Notes: generated from the sequence alone by a model not told the origin. A stretch of 33,404 bases of DNA from Acidobacteriota bacterium (GCA_005808475.1 SYLY01000323.1:1-33404), one strand, 5' to 3'; counted from the stretch's first letter, positions 24,178-32,541 are shown. Translations and numbers: made by a program.

Positions 24178-25347
24178 TTACACGGGCGGGCGCTGCGCCA
24201 GGAACCGCGGGACAGTGCTCAGATCGTCAGTGCAAAGGATATAGTCGCTGAACCCGCCTTCGATGGCGAGCTTCTCGAGCAACTCATACGCGGGCTTGCG
24301 GCGATCGGTGGGATCGTGCCGGTTGTGAAGCGGCGGCGGCGCCCAGAAATCCGCTGGATAGAGGATCATCGGACTCTTCTTCGCGTACGACCGGTAGTAA
24401 TTCTGGCAGGCGTCCTGAAAGATCTCCTGCGTGGTGCCGCCCGCGCCCGGTCCGAAGATGACGCCCGCCAGCGCGATGGCAAGCAATCCCTCTTCGCGAA
24501 CGCTGTTCTCGAAGTACTTGGCGATGCCGGTGGCGAACAGGTTGGCGGGCTCGTGGCCGTAGAACCACGTGGGGATGCCGATGTTGCGGCCCTTGGCCGG
24601 ATCGGTTGGCTCTCCCATGCCGCGTTTGGCCTCGTACGCCGTGCTGAGCCAGGTGGACGTGTTGAACTCCGGCGCGGCGGCCAAACGCTCGAGCGCCGCG
24701 TCCAGCTTGTCGTCCGAGCCGGTGAATCCCGCCGTGTACGCGCCGAGATTGCCCGCCTCCATCAGACCAGGACCGCCGCCGGTGACGATCGTGTAGCCGC
24801 CCGCCGAAAGCTCGCGGGCGAGGTTCGCCACGGCGGCGTAGACCGGATCGGTCCGTTTGATTTTGTGGCCGCCCATGATCGCCACGGTGCGGAGCCGCCG
24901 TTGCGGGTCGAGCACTTCGTCGAGGCAGTCGGAGATCGCGGCGTCGTGCAGGCGGCGGTAGAGCGCGACGTCGAGGTCCGCCGGGAGCGGCGTATGCGAT
25001 GCCGGATCCATGAAGCTCGTGTAGATCGCGTAGTCGCGGCATTGCCGGTACGATCGCTCCGGATCGGCCGGATCCAACCGGTCGTAGAGATCCTGATCCG
25101 TGTACAGCCGGTGCGGGACCGCTTCGAACGGCAACTCCGGCCAAGCTGGGATCACGAGGCAGCCCGCGTTCGCCGCCGCGGCGCCGAGCAAAGGCGTCAT
25201 CCGGCAACCGAGGAACGAGCAGTTCCAGAGGACGGCCTCAGCGATCGCGACGGAGTGGGCGGTGAGGTCCAGCCCTTGGAACACGGCCGGCCCCGGCGCG
25301 GTGAGCCATGCGGCCAGCGACTCGGTCGTATCGATTTCCCGCTTCAT
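24178..25347 (-). CDS. LOG-family Rossmann protein with altered motif
   Basis: This 389-residue protein carries a LOG/lysine-decarboxylase-like fold. Characterised relatives hydrolyse nucleoside monophosphates, for example releasing cytokinin bases or acting on purine nucleotides. An N-terminal extension of about 150 residues precedes RTVAIMGGHKI (153-163), then YTIVTGGGPGLMEAGNLGAY (185-204). The second signature, usually PGGxGTxxE, reads GPGAGGTTQE (299-308), with one residue shifted but the glycines, Thr and Glu kept. It is longer than LOG proper (about 190 aa) and nearer PpnN-like proteins. The ATG before KREIDTTES was chosen; it lies 4 bases after the PQQ-propeller gene. It is an apparently cytosolic enzyme at the end of an operon for exported proteins, and its substrate is unknown. 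Confidence 0.8.
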   Translation of the reverse strand: MKREIDTTESLAAWLTAPGPAVFQGLDLTAHSVAIAEAVLWNCSFLGCRMTPLLGAAAANAGCLVIPAWPELPFEAVPHRLYTDQDLYDRLDPADPERSYRQCRDYAIYTSFMDPASHTPLPADLDVALYRRLHDAAISDCLDEVLDPQRRLRTVAIMGGHKIKRTDPVYAAVANLARELSAGGYTIVTGGGPGLMEAGNLGAYTAGFTGSDDKLDAALERLAAAPEFNTSTWLSTAYEAKRGMGEPTDPAKGRNIGIPTWFYGHEPANLFATGIAKYFENSVREEGLLAIALAGVIFGPGAGGTTQEIFQDACQNYYRSYAKKSPMILYPADFWAPPPLHNRHDPTDRRKPAYELLEKLAIEGGFSDYILCTDDLSTVPRFLAQRPPV

Positions 25348-25351
25348 CCCG

Positions 25352-26710
25352 TCAGGATATCCGGAACAGCGCCGACTCGCTCCGCAGAAACAGCGCTCCG
25401 CCCGCGATCGCCGGCGACGCGACGAAGCGCTGACCGGCCAGCCGGTTGGTGGCGAGCAGTCGCGGCGCGTCGCCGGCCGCCACAACGAAGACGTTCTCGT
25501 TCTCGCCGGCCAGATACAGCTTCTCGTCCGCCATCGCGGGAGAAGCCTTGAAAATGTTGCCCACACCGATCCGCCACTGTTGGTAGAGCGGCTTGCCGGT
25601 GCGGGCATCGTAGCAGCTCAGGAATCCGCCGTCGGCCAGCACGAACAGTTTGCCGCGCCAGTACACCGGCGACGGCACGTACGAGTTGGCGCGCGTGTTG
25701 CGCCACGTCACCAGTTCGCCGCCGGTGATGTCGCCGCGTCCTCCCAGCCGGATCGCCATCAGCATCGGGTTCTGATATCCCGTCATCGCGAACACCGTGC
25801 CATCGGCCGCCACTGGAGTGGGAATCGGGTTCATTCCGAGTCCGCCGCACTCCCAAAGGACCTCGCCCGTTCGCGCGTCGTAGGAGCGCACGCGATTGCT
25901 GCCGGTCGCGATCAACTGCCGCCGCCCCTGGTGCGTCAACGGCAGCGGACACGAATGGGACGTGGGCTCGTCGCGATCGGCGCGCCAGACCGTGCTGCCC
26001 GTCTTCGCGTCCAAGGCCATGAGAAACGATCCCGCCTCGTGGTCCGCCTTCAGATACAGCATCCCGCCATCCAGCACGGGGCTGGTTCCTTCGCCGTATT
26101 CGTGGTGGATGCGCAGCTTGACGCCGAGATCGCGCGTCCAGGCGAGCTTGCCTTCCATGTCGTGGCAGAACACGCCGCGGCTGCCGAACCAAGTCCAGAC
26201 GTGTTTGCCGTCGGTCACCGGCGATTCGTTGCAATGGCTGCCATCCGTGGGACGGTACGATTCGTGCGGAGCCGCGCGCGCCGCGGTCTGCTTCCAGTCG
26301 AGCCGCCCGGACGCACGGTCGTAGCAGAGCAGCGCGAACTCGTGCTCCACTTCCCGCGAAGCGCCCTTCTTGCCGCCCTTCTTACCGGGACCTTTCTTGG
26401 TATCCTCGCCCGCCCGCCGGTTCGGACCGGTGGGAGTCTCGTGCGGCGGCGGCGCGGGCCGTTCCTCTCGCGGCGCCAGTGGAATCGCGGTGGTGACGAA
26501 CACGCGGTTGCCGTAAATCGCCGGCGACGAGAATCCCCGGCCTGGCACGGGGACACGCCACTTCACGCCGCGATCGTCGCTCCAGGAGAGAGGCCCCGCG
26601 CCCTCGGCCACTCCGTCGAAAGTGGGTCCGCGCCAGCTAGGCCAATTGCCATCCGCCGCGGCGCCGGCGCAAGCCGTGGTCAGCGCGCCCAGAAAAGCGC
26701 GTCTGTGCAT
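25352..26710 (-). CDS. Exported PQQ-type beta-propeller repeat protein
   Basis: The 452-residue protein is built of PQQ-like blades such as YDRASGRLDWKQ, LDAKTGSTVWRAD, YDARTGEVLWECG and YDARTGKPLYQQW. It opens with an export signal (MHRRAFLGALTTACAGAAA) that could be Tat-like (Arg3-Arg4) or, less well, a lipoprotein signal. NWPSWRGPTFDGVAEG follows, the start typical of outer-membrane or periplasmic WRGP propeller proteins. A basic low-complexity insert (KKGPGKKGGKKG, about 104-115) interrupts the first blades. None of the dehydrogenase active-site motifs of the gene at 18701-20539 is seen, so it is more likely a binding or scaffold propeller than an enzyme. It lies 9 bases after DUF1501 and 4 bases before the LOG gene. 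Confidence 0.87.
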   Translation of the reverse strand: MHRRAFLGALTTACAGAAADGNWPSWRGPTFDGVAEGAGPLSWSDDRGVKWRVPVPGRGFSSPAIYGNRVFVTTAIPLAPREERPAPPPHETPTGPNRRAGEDTKKGPGKKGGKKGASREVEHEFALLCYDRASGRLDWKQTAARAAPHESYRPTDGSHCNESPVTDGKHVWTWFGSRGVFCHDMEGKLAWTRDLGVKLRIHHEYGEGTSPVLDGGMLYLKADHEAGSFLMALDAKTGSTVWRADRDEPTSHSCPLPLTHQGRRQLIATGSNRVRSYDARTGEVLWECGGLGMNPIPTPVAADGTVFAMTGYQNPMLMAIRLGGRGDITGGELVTWRNTRANSYVPSPVYWRGKLFVLADGGFLSCYDARTGKPLYQQWRIGVGNIFKASPAMADEKLYLAGENENVFVVAAGDAPRLLATNRLAGQRFVASPAIAGGALFLRSESALFRIS

Positions 26711-26719
26711 GTGGAGGAG

Positions 26720-28102
26720 CTACGCCAGGATCTCGCGGACCACGTTGCCGTGGACGTCGGTGAGCCGGAAATCGCGACCGGCGTGGCGGTACGTCAGCCG
26801 CTGGTGATCGAAGCCCAGGCACTGCAAAATGGTGGCGTGCAGATCGTGGATGTGCGTGCGCTTGTCCACCGCCTTGAAGCCGAAATCGTCGGTGGCGCCA
26901 TGGACCGTGCCGCCCTTGATGCCGCCACCCGCCATCAGCGCCGTGAACCCGTGAACGTTGTGGTCGCGCCCGTTGCCCAGCTTCTCGAGTCCCGAATTCT
27001 GGATCATCGGCGTGCGGCCGAACTCGCCGCTGATGAGGATCAGCGTCTCGTCGAACAGTCCGCGCGACTTCAGGTCGTCCACCAGAGCCGACACCGGATT
27101 GTCGGTGTCGCGCGCCAGCTTGGCGTGTTGCAGGATATCGTCGTGGTGGTCCCACGGCTGCCCGTTGCCCCAGAACACCTGCACCATCCGCACGCCGCGC
27201 TCGATCAGCCGTAGCGACAGCAGGCAGCCGCGGCCGAACTCGGAGTCGCCGTAGCGGCTCCGCACGTGTTCGGGCTCCTTGCGGATGTCGAACGCGTCGG
27301 TGGCTTCGGCCTGCAGACGGTACGCCGCTTCCATCTGCCGCACCGCGGATTCGAGCTTCGGCTGGTAGGCGCCGGCCCGCTCCACGTACCGGTCGTTCAG
27401 GCTGGACAGTAGATCGAGCTGCTTCTTCTGCTCCGCGCCGGTGGCGCCAATGGCGTTGCGCAGGTTGGGGATCAGCTTCTCCGGCTCCACGGCCTGATTC
27501 ATGATGTGGGTGCCCTGGTAGCTCGACGGCAGGAAGCCGGAACTCCAAAGCGACGATCCGAGCACCGGGAATCCGGGGCACAGCACGATGAAGCCGGGCA
27601 GGTTCTGGTTGTCGCTGCCGAGCCCGTAGGTCACCCACGAACCCATCGACGGACGCCCGGCGAGCTGATGTCCGCAACTGAGCAACTGCAGCGACGGGCC
27701 GTGATTGCCGTTGTCGGTCCACATCGACCGGATGACCGCGAAGTCGTCGATCCGCTTGCCGATCTTCGGGAAGATGGAACTCACTTCGATGCCGCTCTGG
27801 CCGTTCCTGGAAAACTCCCATGGCGACCGCATCAGGTTGCCCGAGGCGCGGTCGGTCCGGATCTTCGGCCCCGGCATCGGTTCGCCGTTGTGCTTGATCA
27901 GCGCCGGCTTGGGATCGAAGGTGTCCACCTGCGACATGCCGCCGTTCAGGAACAGGAAGATGACGCGCTTCGCCTTGGGCTTGAAATGCGGCTCGCGAGG
28001 CGCCATCGGCGACTTGGTCTCCGCCGCCTCGAGGGCGCCCCGCAGACCGAGCATGCCGAATCCCGATCCTAGCGACTGCAGGAAAAGATCGCGTCTGGTC
28101 AT
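26720..28102 (-). CDS. DUF1501 secreted protein (module B)
   Basis: The 460-residue DUF1501 protein is a paralogue of the one at 14454-15932. A twin-arginine signal is at the N-terminus (MTRRDLFLQSLGSGFGMLGL). KAKRVIFLFLNGGMSQVDTFDPK opens the domain; TLILISGEFGRTPMIQNSG, GRDHNVHGFTALMAGGGIKGG and HDLHATILQCLGFDHQRLTY are conserved blocks shared with module A. The enzymatic role is unknown. The ATG at 28102 has a GGAG just upstream; a GTG 9 bases earlier is an alternative. It starts 12 bases after the DUF1549/1553 stop, unlike module A where the pair overlaps by 41 bases. Confidence 0.92.
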   Translation of the reverse strand: MTRRDLFLQSLGSGFGMLGLRGALEAAETKSPMAPREPHFKPKAKRVIFLFLNGGMSQVDTFDPKPALIKHNGEPMPGPKIRTDRASGNLMRSPWEFSRNGQSGIEVSSIFPKIGKRIDDFAVIRSMWTDNGNHGPSLQLLSCGHQLAGRPSMGSWVTYGLGSDNQNLPGFIVLCPGFPVLGSSLWSSGFLPSSYQGTHIMNQAVEPEKLIPNLRNAIGATGAEQKKQLDLLSSLNDRYVERAGAYQPKLESAVRQMEAAYRLQAEATDAFDIRKEPEHVRSRYGDSEFGRGCLLSLRLIERGVRMVQVFWGNGQPWDHHDDILQHAKLARDTDNPVSALVDDLKSRGLFDETLILISGEFGRTPMIQNSGLEKLGNGRDHNVHGFTALMAGGGIKGGTVHGATDDFGFKAVDKRTHIHDLHATILQCLGFDHQRLTYRHAGRDFRLTDVHGNVVREILA

Positions 28103-28114
28103 TCTCTCCACTCC

Positions 28115-30793
28115 TCAATTCACGCTGGTGAACTCGCCCGAGCCGAGCAGCACTTGCAGATATCCGGGCCACGCCTTGGCGCCACCCGCTGCCACATATT
28201 GTAGTCCAAGTCTCAATTCCGCCGGATCGGGCGTTCGCCCGAGAAGCAGACGGTAAGCCCGCTCGATCCGCGCCTCCTGCTTGTCACCGGCCTCGCGCGC
28301 CACACGTTCCGCCAACGCCTCGGCTTGGTTCGCGATGAACTTGCTGTTCAGGAAGAACAGGCCCTGCAGCGGACCCGCCGTCACCGGCCGCTCGTCGGCC
28401 GTCGCGTTCGGATCGGGAAAATCGAACAGCGACATGGTGCCGTCCAGCCGTGTGCGGCTCACCGTCAAATACAACGACCGGCGGAAGTTGTCGTCCTTAA
28501 GCGGCGACGGCGCGCCGCCGGCCTTCCGGTCCAGCTTGCCCGATACGGCGAGCACCGAATCCCGCAGCGACTCCAGATCCAGCCGATGGCGCAGGTTCGC
28601 CCGCCACAGGAGCCTGTTTTCGGGATCGGCTTCGTAGTTGGCCGAAATCGCTTCGGTGCTCAGCCGGTACACGTTCGACAAAGCGATCTCCCGGTGAATC
28701 GCCTTGAGCGACCAGCCGCTCTCCACCAGCTTCGCCGCCAGGTAGTCGAGCAGTTCCGGATGCGTCGGACGCTCGCCCATCTGCCCGAAGTTCGACGCCG
28801 ACTTGACGATCCCCGTGCCGAAGTGATGCTGCCAGATCCGGTTCACCGCCACGCGCGCGGCGATCGGATGCGCCACGATGTCGGCGGCGAATTGCAGGCG
28901 CCCGCTGCCCTGCTTGTACGCCTCCGCGCCTTCCTTGCTCAACACCGACAGGAACCGCCGCGGTGCGAGTTCGCCCAGGTTCTTGCCGTCGCCGCGAATG
29001 TGCACGCGCATGTCGGCCGGCTTGCCGTCCTTCAACGAATGCAGGAAAGGATACATCGGCGGCAGCGCTTTCTCCATCTCCTTCAACTCGGCGCGCAACG
29101 AGTCGAGATGCGCCGTCCACACGCCGCTCAGGAACCGGTCGATCTGGCCAGCGCCGTAATGGTAGACGCCGCCCACGCGATTCATGCCGTCCTTGCGGTA
29201 TGGCTCGCTGCCGAGTTCGCGCCACTGGTAGTACTTCAGCACGGGCAGCGAAACGATGTTGGTGTACTGGCGTGTGCGTTCGTCCTTGGATCCCTTTTTG
29301 CCGCCGAAAGCGACGTAGTTCTTGTCCTCGACTTCCCTCTGGTCGTCGAGCAGTTGCAGGGCGAACTTCTGGAACTCGTCGGCCGCCGCGCGTACTTTCT
29401 CCTCGGAGGGATCGCCGGCCACCGCGTCGTACCAAGGCTTCATATAAGGATGCTCACGATCCTCGGGCTTGGCGAGATAGGCGATCCAGCGCTTCAGCGT
29501 CTCTTCGTCGATGCCTTCCGCCTTGGCCGCCGCCGCCGCGTCCGGCTGCCGTTTGGTTTGCACCTTCCACGAGGCCATCAGGTACTTCGACGTATGGCGG
29601 GCCAGCACGTCGATCAACTGCTGGGTCTGGCCCTTGATGAACTCGGCGATGAGCTCCTTCTGGGCGTCGATCTTCTCCTTTTGCTTCCGGTACGCCGTCA
29701 CCTCGGCATCGGGCGCGAGCGGATGATCCTCGGCGGACGCGCTCCGGAAGATGCCGAGTAGCGAATAGTAGTCCTTGGTGGGAATCGGATCGTACTTGTG
29801 ATCGTGGCACTCCGCGCATCCCACGGTGAGGCCGAGGAACGCCTTGGTGGTCACGTCGAGCTGGTCGTTGGCTCCGTTGCCGAGCGACTGGAAGCCGAGC
29901 CCCGGCAGCAGCGCCGCGCGCTCGGACTCCGGCATCAGATCCGCCGCCAGTTGCGCCTTCACGAACTTGTCGTAGGGCAGATCCTTGTTGAACGCCTCCA
30001 CCACCCAATCGCGATAGCGCCATGCGTTCGGCATGGGCGTGTCCTCTCCCGCCGCCAGCCGCCCGTCGGAGTAGCGGGCCAGATCCAGCCAGTGCCGCGC
30101 CCACTTCTCGCCGAAATGGGGCGACTGCAAGAGGCGGTCCACCACCTTCGCGTAGGCATCGGCCGACTTGTCGTTCAGAAACGCGTCCACTTCCTCCGGC
30201 GAGGGCGGAAGCCCCGTCAGATCCAGCGTCACGCGCCGCAAGAGCGTTCGTCGATCGGCGGGACCGGCCGGCTTCAGCTTCTTCTCGTCGAGCTTGGCGA
30301 GCACGAACGCGTCGATGGGCGAGCGTCCCCACGCGGCGTTGGAGACCTTGGGCTGAGCCGCATTGCGCACGGGTTGGAACGACCAGAACGTGCGCTGCTC
30401 GGGCGCGATGGTGGGCTCCTTGGACGACGAGACCGCTTTCACATCGTCCGGATAATCGGCTCCGCGCTTCACCCATTCCACCAGCGTCTCGACCTCTTCG
30501 GCGCGCAACGCGATCGACGGCGGCATCTTCAGCCGGTCGTGCGTGCGCCGCACGGCCTGGATCAGCAGCGATTCATCGGGCTTGCCCGCCTTTACGGCCG
30601 GTCCGGATTTGCCGCCTTTCTTGAACAACTCGGCGTCGTCCAGGCGCAGTCCGCCCATCGCCGATCTGGCGTGGCATCCGTAGCAGTTGCCCGCCAGAAG
30701 AGGCCGCACCTTGGATTCGAAAAAGTCCGTGCCGGAGTCCGCGGCATGGGCGGCCGCCGCCGCCAGGGGAAGAAGAACCCGCCAAACGGTCAT
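28115..30793 (-). CDS. DUF1549/DUF1553 protein with N-terminal cytochrome c domain (module B)
   Basis: This 892-residue exported protein has the order PSCyt1-DUF1549-DUF1553, as in module A. A signal peptide (MTVWRVLLPLAAAAAHA) precedes the haem site Cys37-Cys40-His41 (NCYGCHARS) and GLRLDDAELFKKGGKSGPAV. DUF1549 marks are RHWLDLARYSDGRL and CAECHDHKYDPIPTKDYY. A charged helical middle region of about 200 residues precedes DUF1553 (PTHPELLDYLAAKLVESGWSLKAIHRE, ENRLLWRANLRHRLDLESLRDS). The ATG at 30793 follows TAGAAT by 7 bases; an ATG 9 bases upstream (MAAMTVW) is also possible. It probably works with the DUF1501 and PQQ-propeller proteins encoded downstream, in a process not yet defined. Confidence 0.92.
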   Translation of the reverse strand: MTVWRVLLPLAAAAAHAADSGTDFFESKVRPLLAGNCYGCHARSAMGGLRLDDAELFKKGGKSGPAVKAGKPDESLLIQAVRRTHDRLKMPPSIALRAEEVETLVEWVKRGADYPDDVKAVSSSKEPTIAPEQRTFWSFQPVRNAAQPKVSNAAWGRSPIDAFVLAKLDEKKLKPAGPADRRTLLRRVTLDLTGLPPSPEEVDAFLNDKSADAYAKVVDRLLQSPHFGEKWARHWLDLARYSDGRLAAGEDTPMPNAWRYRDWVVEAFNKDLPYDKFVKAQLAADLMPESERAALLPGLGFQSLGNGANDQLDVTTKAFLGLTVGCAECHDHKYDPIPTKDYYSLLGIFRSASAEDHPLAPDAEVTAYRKQKEKIDAQKELIAEFIKGQTQQLIDVLARHTSKYLMASWKVQTKRQPDAAAAAKAEGIDEETLKRWIAYLAKPEDREHPYMKPWYDAVAGDPSEEKVRAAADEFQKFALQLLDDQREVEDKNYVAFGGKKGSKDERTRQYTNIVSLPVLKYYQWRELGSEPYRKDGMNRVGGVYHYGAGQIDRFLSGVWTAHLDSLRAELKEMEKALPPMYPFLHSLKDGKPADMRVHIRGDGKNLGELAPRRFLSVLSKEGAEAYKQGSGRLQFAADIVAHPIAARVAVNRIWQHHFGTGIVKSASNFGQMGERPTHPELLDYLAAKLVESGWSLKAIHREIALSNVYRLSTEAISANYEADPENRLLWRANLRHRLDLESLRDSVLAVSGKLDRKAGGAPSPLKDDNFRRSLYLTVSRTRLDGTMSLFDFPDPNATADERPVTAGPLQGLFFLNSKFIANQAEALAERVAREAGDKQEARIERAYRLLLGRTPDPAELRLGLQYVAAGGAKAWPGYLQVLLGSGEFTSVN

Positions 30794-30800
30794 CGCTGCC

Positions 30801-30806
30801 ATTCTA
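30801..30806 (-). promoter_or_regulatory. Candidate leaderless -10 element (TAGAAT) of module B
   Basis: TAGAAT (5 of 6 to TATAAT) is followed by 7 bases (GGCAGCG) and the ATG at 30793. There is no Shine-Dalgarno at a normal distance. The box overlaps the alternative ATG at 30802; if that start is used this reading fails. Confidence 0.4.
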
Positions 30807-30874
30807 TATCGTCCTGGCGGGCGGAGGAGCGGCCGGCATGCGCCGGGCCACGCCGCGTGCCATCGCAACTCGCC

Positions 30875-31522
30875 TCACAGCCGGTACCCGCGCAGTGCCG
30901 CGAAATTCCGGGCGAGGAACGCGGCGAGCGCGGCCGCGAAGACCAAGTCGTCATGGAGCGAGGATGTGGTTCCGAAGCAGGCGAGTTCCTCCTCGAACGG
31001 CTTGGCGTGGCGCGTGCGGCTGGAGACGGCGAGTTCGCGGCTCTCCATCACGATTTGCATGTTGGCGACAAGTTCCCTGCGCGGCACCGACCAGACGCCA
31101 CGCGACCAGTTCGGATGGTCTCCAGAAGAGACGATCACCGGTACGATCCGGCAAGGAGGCTTCAGGCTCTTCAGGTGGTCGACGACGGGGAGGCCGACAC
31201 CGGTCGCGTCCACGGCGAGCATGGTGCGTCCCGCGAGAGGAGGCTTCTCGATCCGCGCGGCGACCGCCTCGGCGATTGCGGTGCAGGGCGTGTCGAGCGG
31301 CATGCGGCCGAGGTGGCGCATGCGGAGGCCGACGCTCGTCAAGGTCTGCCACGCGACGCGGTCGAACTCGCCGGTGGGAGCGACTTTGCGCTCGAGGATG
31401 GCGAGAGCCGTGTGATCGCGGCGTTGGCCGAGATCGAGGCCGGCGAAGTAGGAGACAGAAGGAGGCTCCGGCCGGAAGCGGTTGTCGCCCGCCGCCGGGA
31501 TGAGATCGAGGATGGTCTGCAT
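30875..31522 (-). CDS. Terminase large-subunit nuclease domain as a separate protein
   Basis: The 215-residue protein corresponds to the RNase H-like nuclease half of a phage terminase large subunit, which cuts concatemeric DNA during packaging. SYFAGLDLGQRRDHTALAILE (24-44) gives the first acidic residue (Asp30), MLAVDATGVGLPVVDHLK (101-118) the second (Asp105) and LHDDLVFAAALAAF (189-202) the third (Asp191/192), so the catalytic set looks complete. It starts at its own ATG 9 bases after the stop of the ATPase gene, with GAGG 8 bases upstream. Normally both halves form one polypeptide of about 450-550 residues. It is the last gene of a four-gene cassette, 72 bases before an unrelated chromosomal operon on the same strand. 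Confidence 0.85.
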   Translation of the reverse strand: MQTILDLIPAAGDNRFRPEPPSVSYFAGLDLGQRRDHTALAILERKVAPTGEFDRVAWQTLTSVGLRMRHLGRMPLDTPCTAIAEAVAARIEKPPLAGRTMLAVDATGVGLPVVDHLKSLKPPCRIVPVIVSSGDHPNWSRGVWSVPRRELVANMQIVMESRELAVSSRTRHAKPFEEELACFGTTSSLHDDLVFAAALAAFLARNFAALRGYRL

Positions 31523-31531
31523 GGCCGGGCC

Positions 31532-32275
31532 TCAGTCGTCGAGCGGCTCTATGTCGTCGCGGAAGAGGGCCTGAATGTCGTCGTATCGAAAGATGGCGTT
31601 GTCCGGCTGGAGGAACTCGCACAGGTAGTCCTGCCGGAAGGACGAGTCCGGGAGCGCGGCGCGTTCCTCTTCGATCCACTCCGGGCGCACGCGCGGATTC
31701 CCGGTGACCGGCACGTGGACTCGCATCCAGGAAGATCCCCCGTGAACCCATTCGCGGTGAAAGAAGCCGCGCTTGCCCTGTGGAGTGGAGATGAGCCACA
31801 GCGCGCCGTCGGAGGCCAGGAGCACGGGCCGGAGCGCGTAGTACATCGGATCGGGCACGCGGGCCGCTTCGTCGAAAACGAGGAGCGTGACGTTGGTGAA
31901 GCCGACCGTCGTATCTTGCTTTTCAGGCAGGCCAACGATACGAGCTCCGTTGGGCAACATGAGCGACACGGCATTCTGGCCGTCGCCTCGGACGGCCATA
32001 CCGAGCCGGCGCGCGAAGGCCGCCGCTTTTCGAACGGTCTCGCCGCTTTGCCGGAGGCTGGGAGACGCGATGAGAGTGAGCGAGTCCGGCCGGCAGAGCG
32101 CCTCGTGGAGCGCCTTGATTGCGATCCCGGTGCTCTTGCCCCATTGCCGGTGGCAGCAGAGAATGCCGCGACGGACGCGATCGAACACCGGGAGTTGATC
32201 GGGACCTGGGATGAATCCCAGGCGGGCCGCGAGTTCCGACGCGCCCACGCAGTCCTTGAAGGCTACGCGGCTCAC
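31532..32275 (-). CDS. Terminase large-subunit ATPase domain as a separate protein
   Basis: The 247-residue protein is the packaging-motor ATPase half of a terminase large subunit. CCHRQWGKSTG (41-50) is the deviant Walker A typical of terminases, TLLVFDEAARV (130-140) the Walker B with catalytic Glu136, and LISTPQGKRGFF (161-172) the coupling motif. The arrangement is complete and undamaged. It stops after DDIEPLDD, where a linker to the nuclease would normally continue; the nuclease follows as a separate gene. The GTG start overlaps the stop of the 88-aa gene (GTGA). The longer upstream open frame is a shadow of that small gene. It could act in packaging, or in a domesticated DNA-transfer or defence role; only packaging is known for the family. 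Confidence 0.87.
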   Translation of the reverse strand: MSRVAFKDCVGASELAARLGFIPGPDQLPVFDRVRRGILCCHRQWGKSTGIAIKALHEALCRPDSLTLIASPSLRQSGETVRKAAAFARRLGMAVRGDGQNAVSLMLPNGARIVGLPEKQDTTVGFTNVTLLVFDEAARVPDPMYYALRPVLLASDGALWLISTPQGKRGFFHREWVHGGSSWMRVHVPVTGNPRVRPEWIEEERAALPDSSFRQDYLCEFLQPDNAIFRYDDIQALFRDDIEPLDD

Positions 32276-32538
32276 CGGTTCTTCTCCATGAGCTCTTCGA
32301 GCCGCGTGAGGACACCGCTCACGATGTTGCGGGCTTCGCGGTGAGGTTCGAGGGAGTCGAGGAAGTCCCTCAAGAAGGCCTGCCACTCCTTCTCGTTGGG
32401 GAACGGGATCTTCCAGGGAGCGTACTCGCCTTCCTTTTGAATGTAGTTCTCCCCGGACGACGCGGTTCGCGGCGATTTCCGAGGCCGGATCGGTTGCTTC
32501 CACTGTTGCTCGAGAGCTTCGTCGATGATCGTGTACAT
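32272..32538 (-). CDS. Unknown small protein (88 aa) in the terminase cassette
   Basis: I do not recognise this protein. The first 35 residues are basic and serine-rich (QPIRPRKSPRTASSGENY), the middle holds tryptophans (YAPWKIPFPNEKEWQAFLRD) and the end is a charged helix (ARNIVSGVLTRLEELMEKNR). It starts 3 bases after the NAIKHGL gene and its stop overlaps the terminase ATPase start (GTGA), so it is part of the same transcript and is translationally coupled to the ATPase. By position it could be a DNA-recognition or adaptor subunit of the terminase, but nothing in the sequence proves it. Confidence 0.65.
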   Translation of the reverse strand: MYTIIDEALEQQWKQPIRPRKSPRTASSGENYIQKEGEYAPWKIPFPNEKEWQAFLRDFLDSLEPHREARNIVSGVLTRLEELMEKNR

Positions 32539-32541
32539 GAT

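Noticed and set aside
30803-30874. Possible tRNA or attachment site between the terminase cassette and module B
   Set aside because: No cloverleaf, anticodon arm or repeat matching the cassette's other side can be seen.
31523-31531. Frameshift splitting one terminase gene into two
   Set aside because: The upstream half ends at a complete domain and the downstream half has its own ATG and GAGG site, so two genes are more likely; orthologues would settle it.
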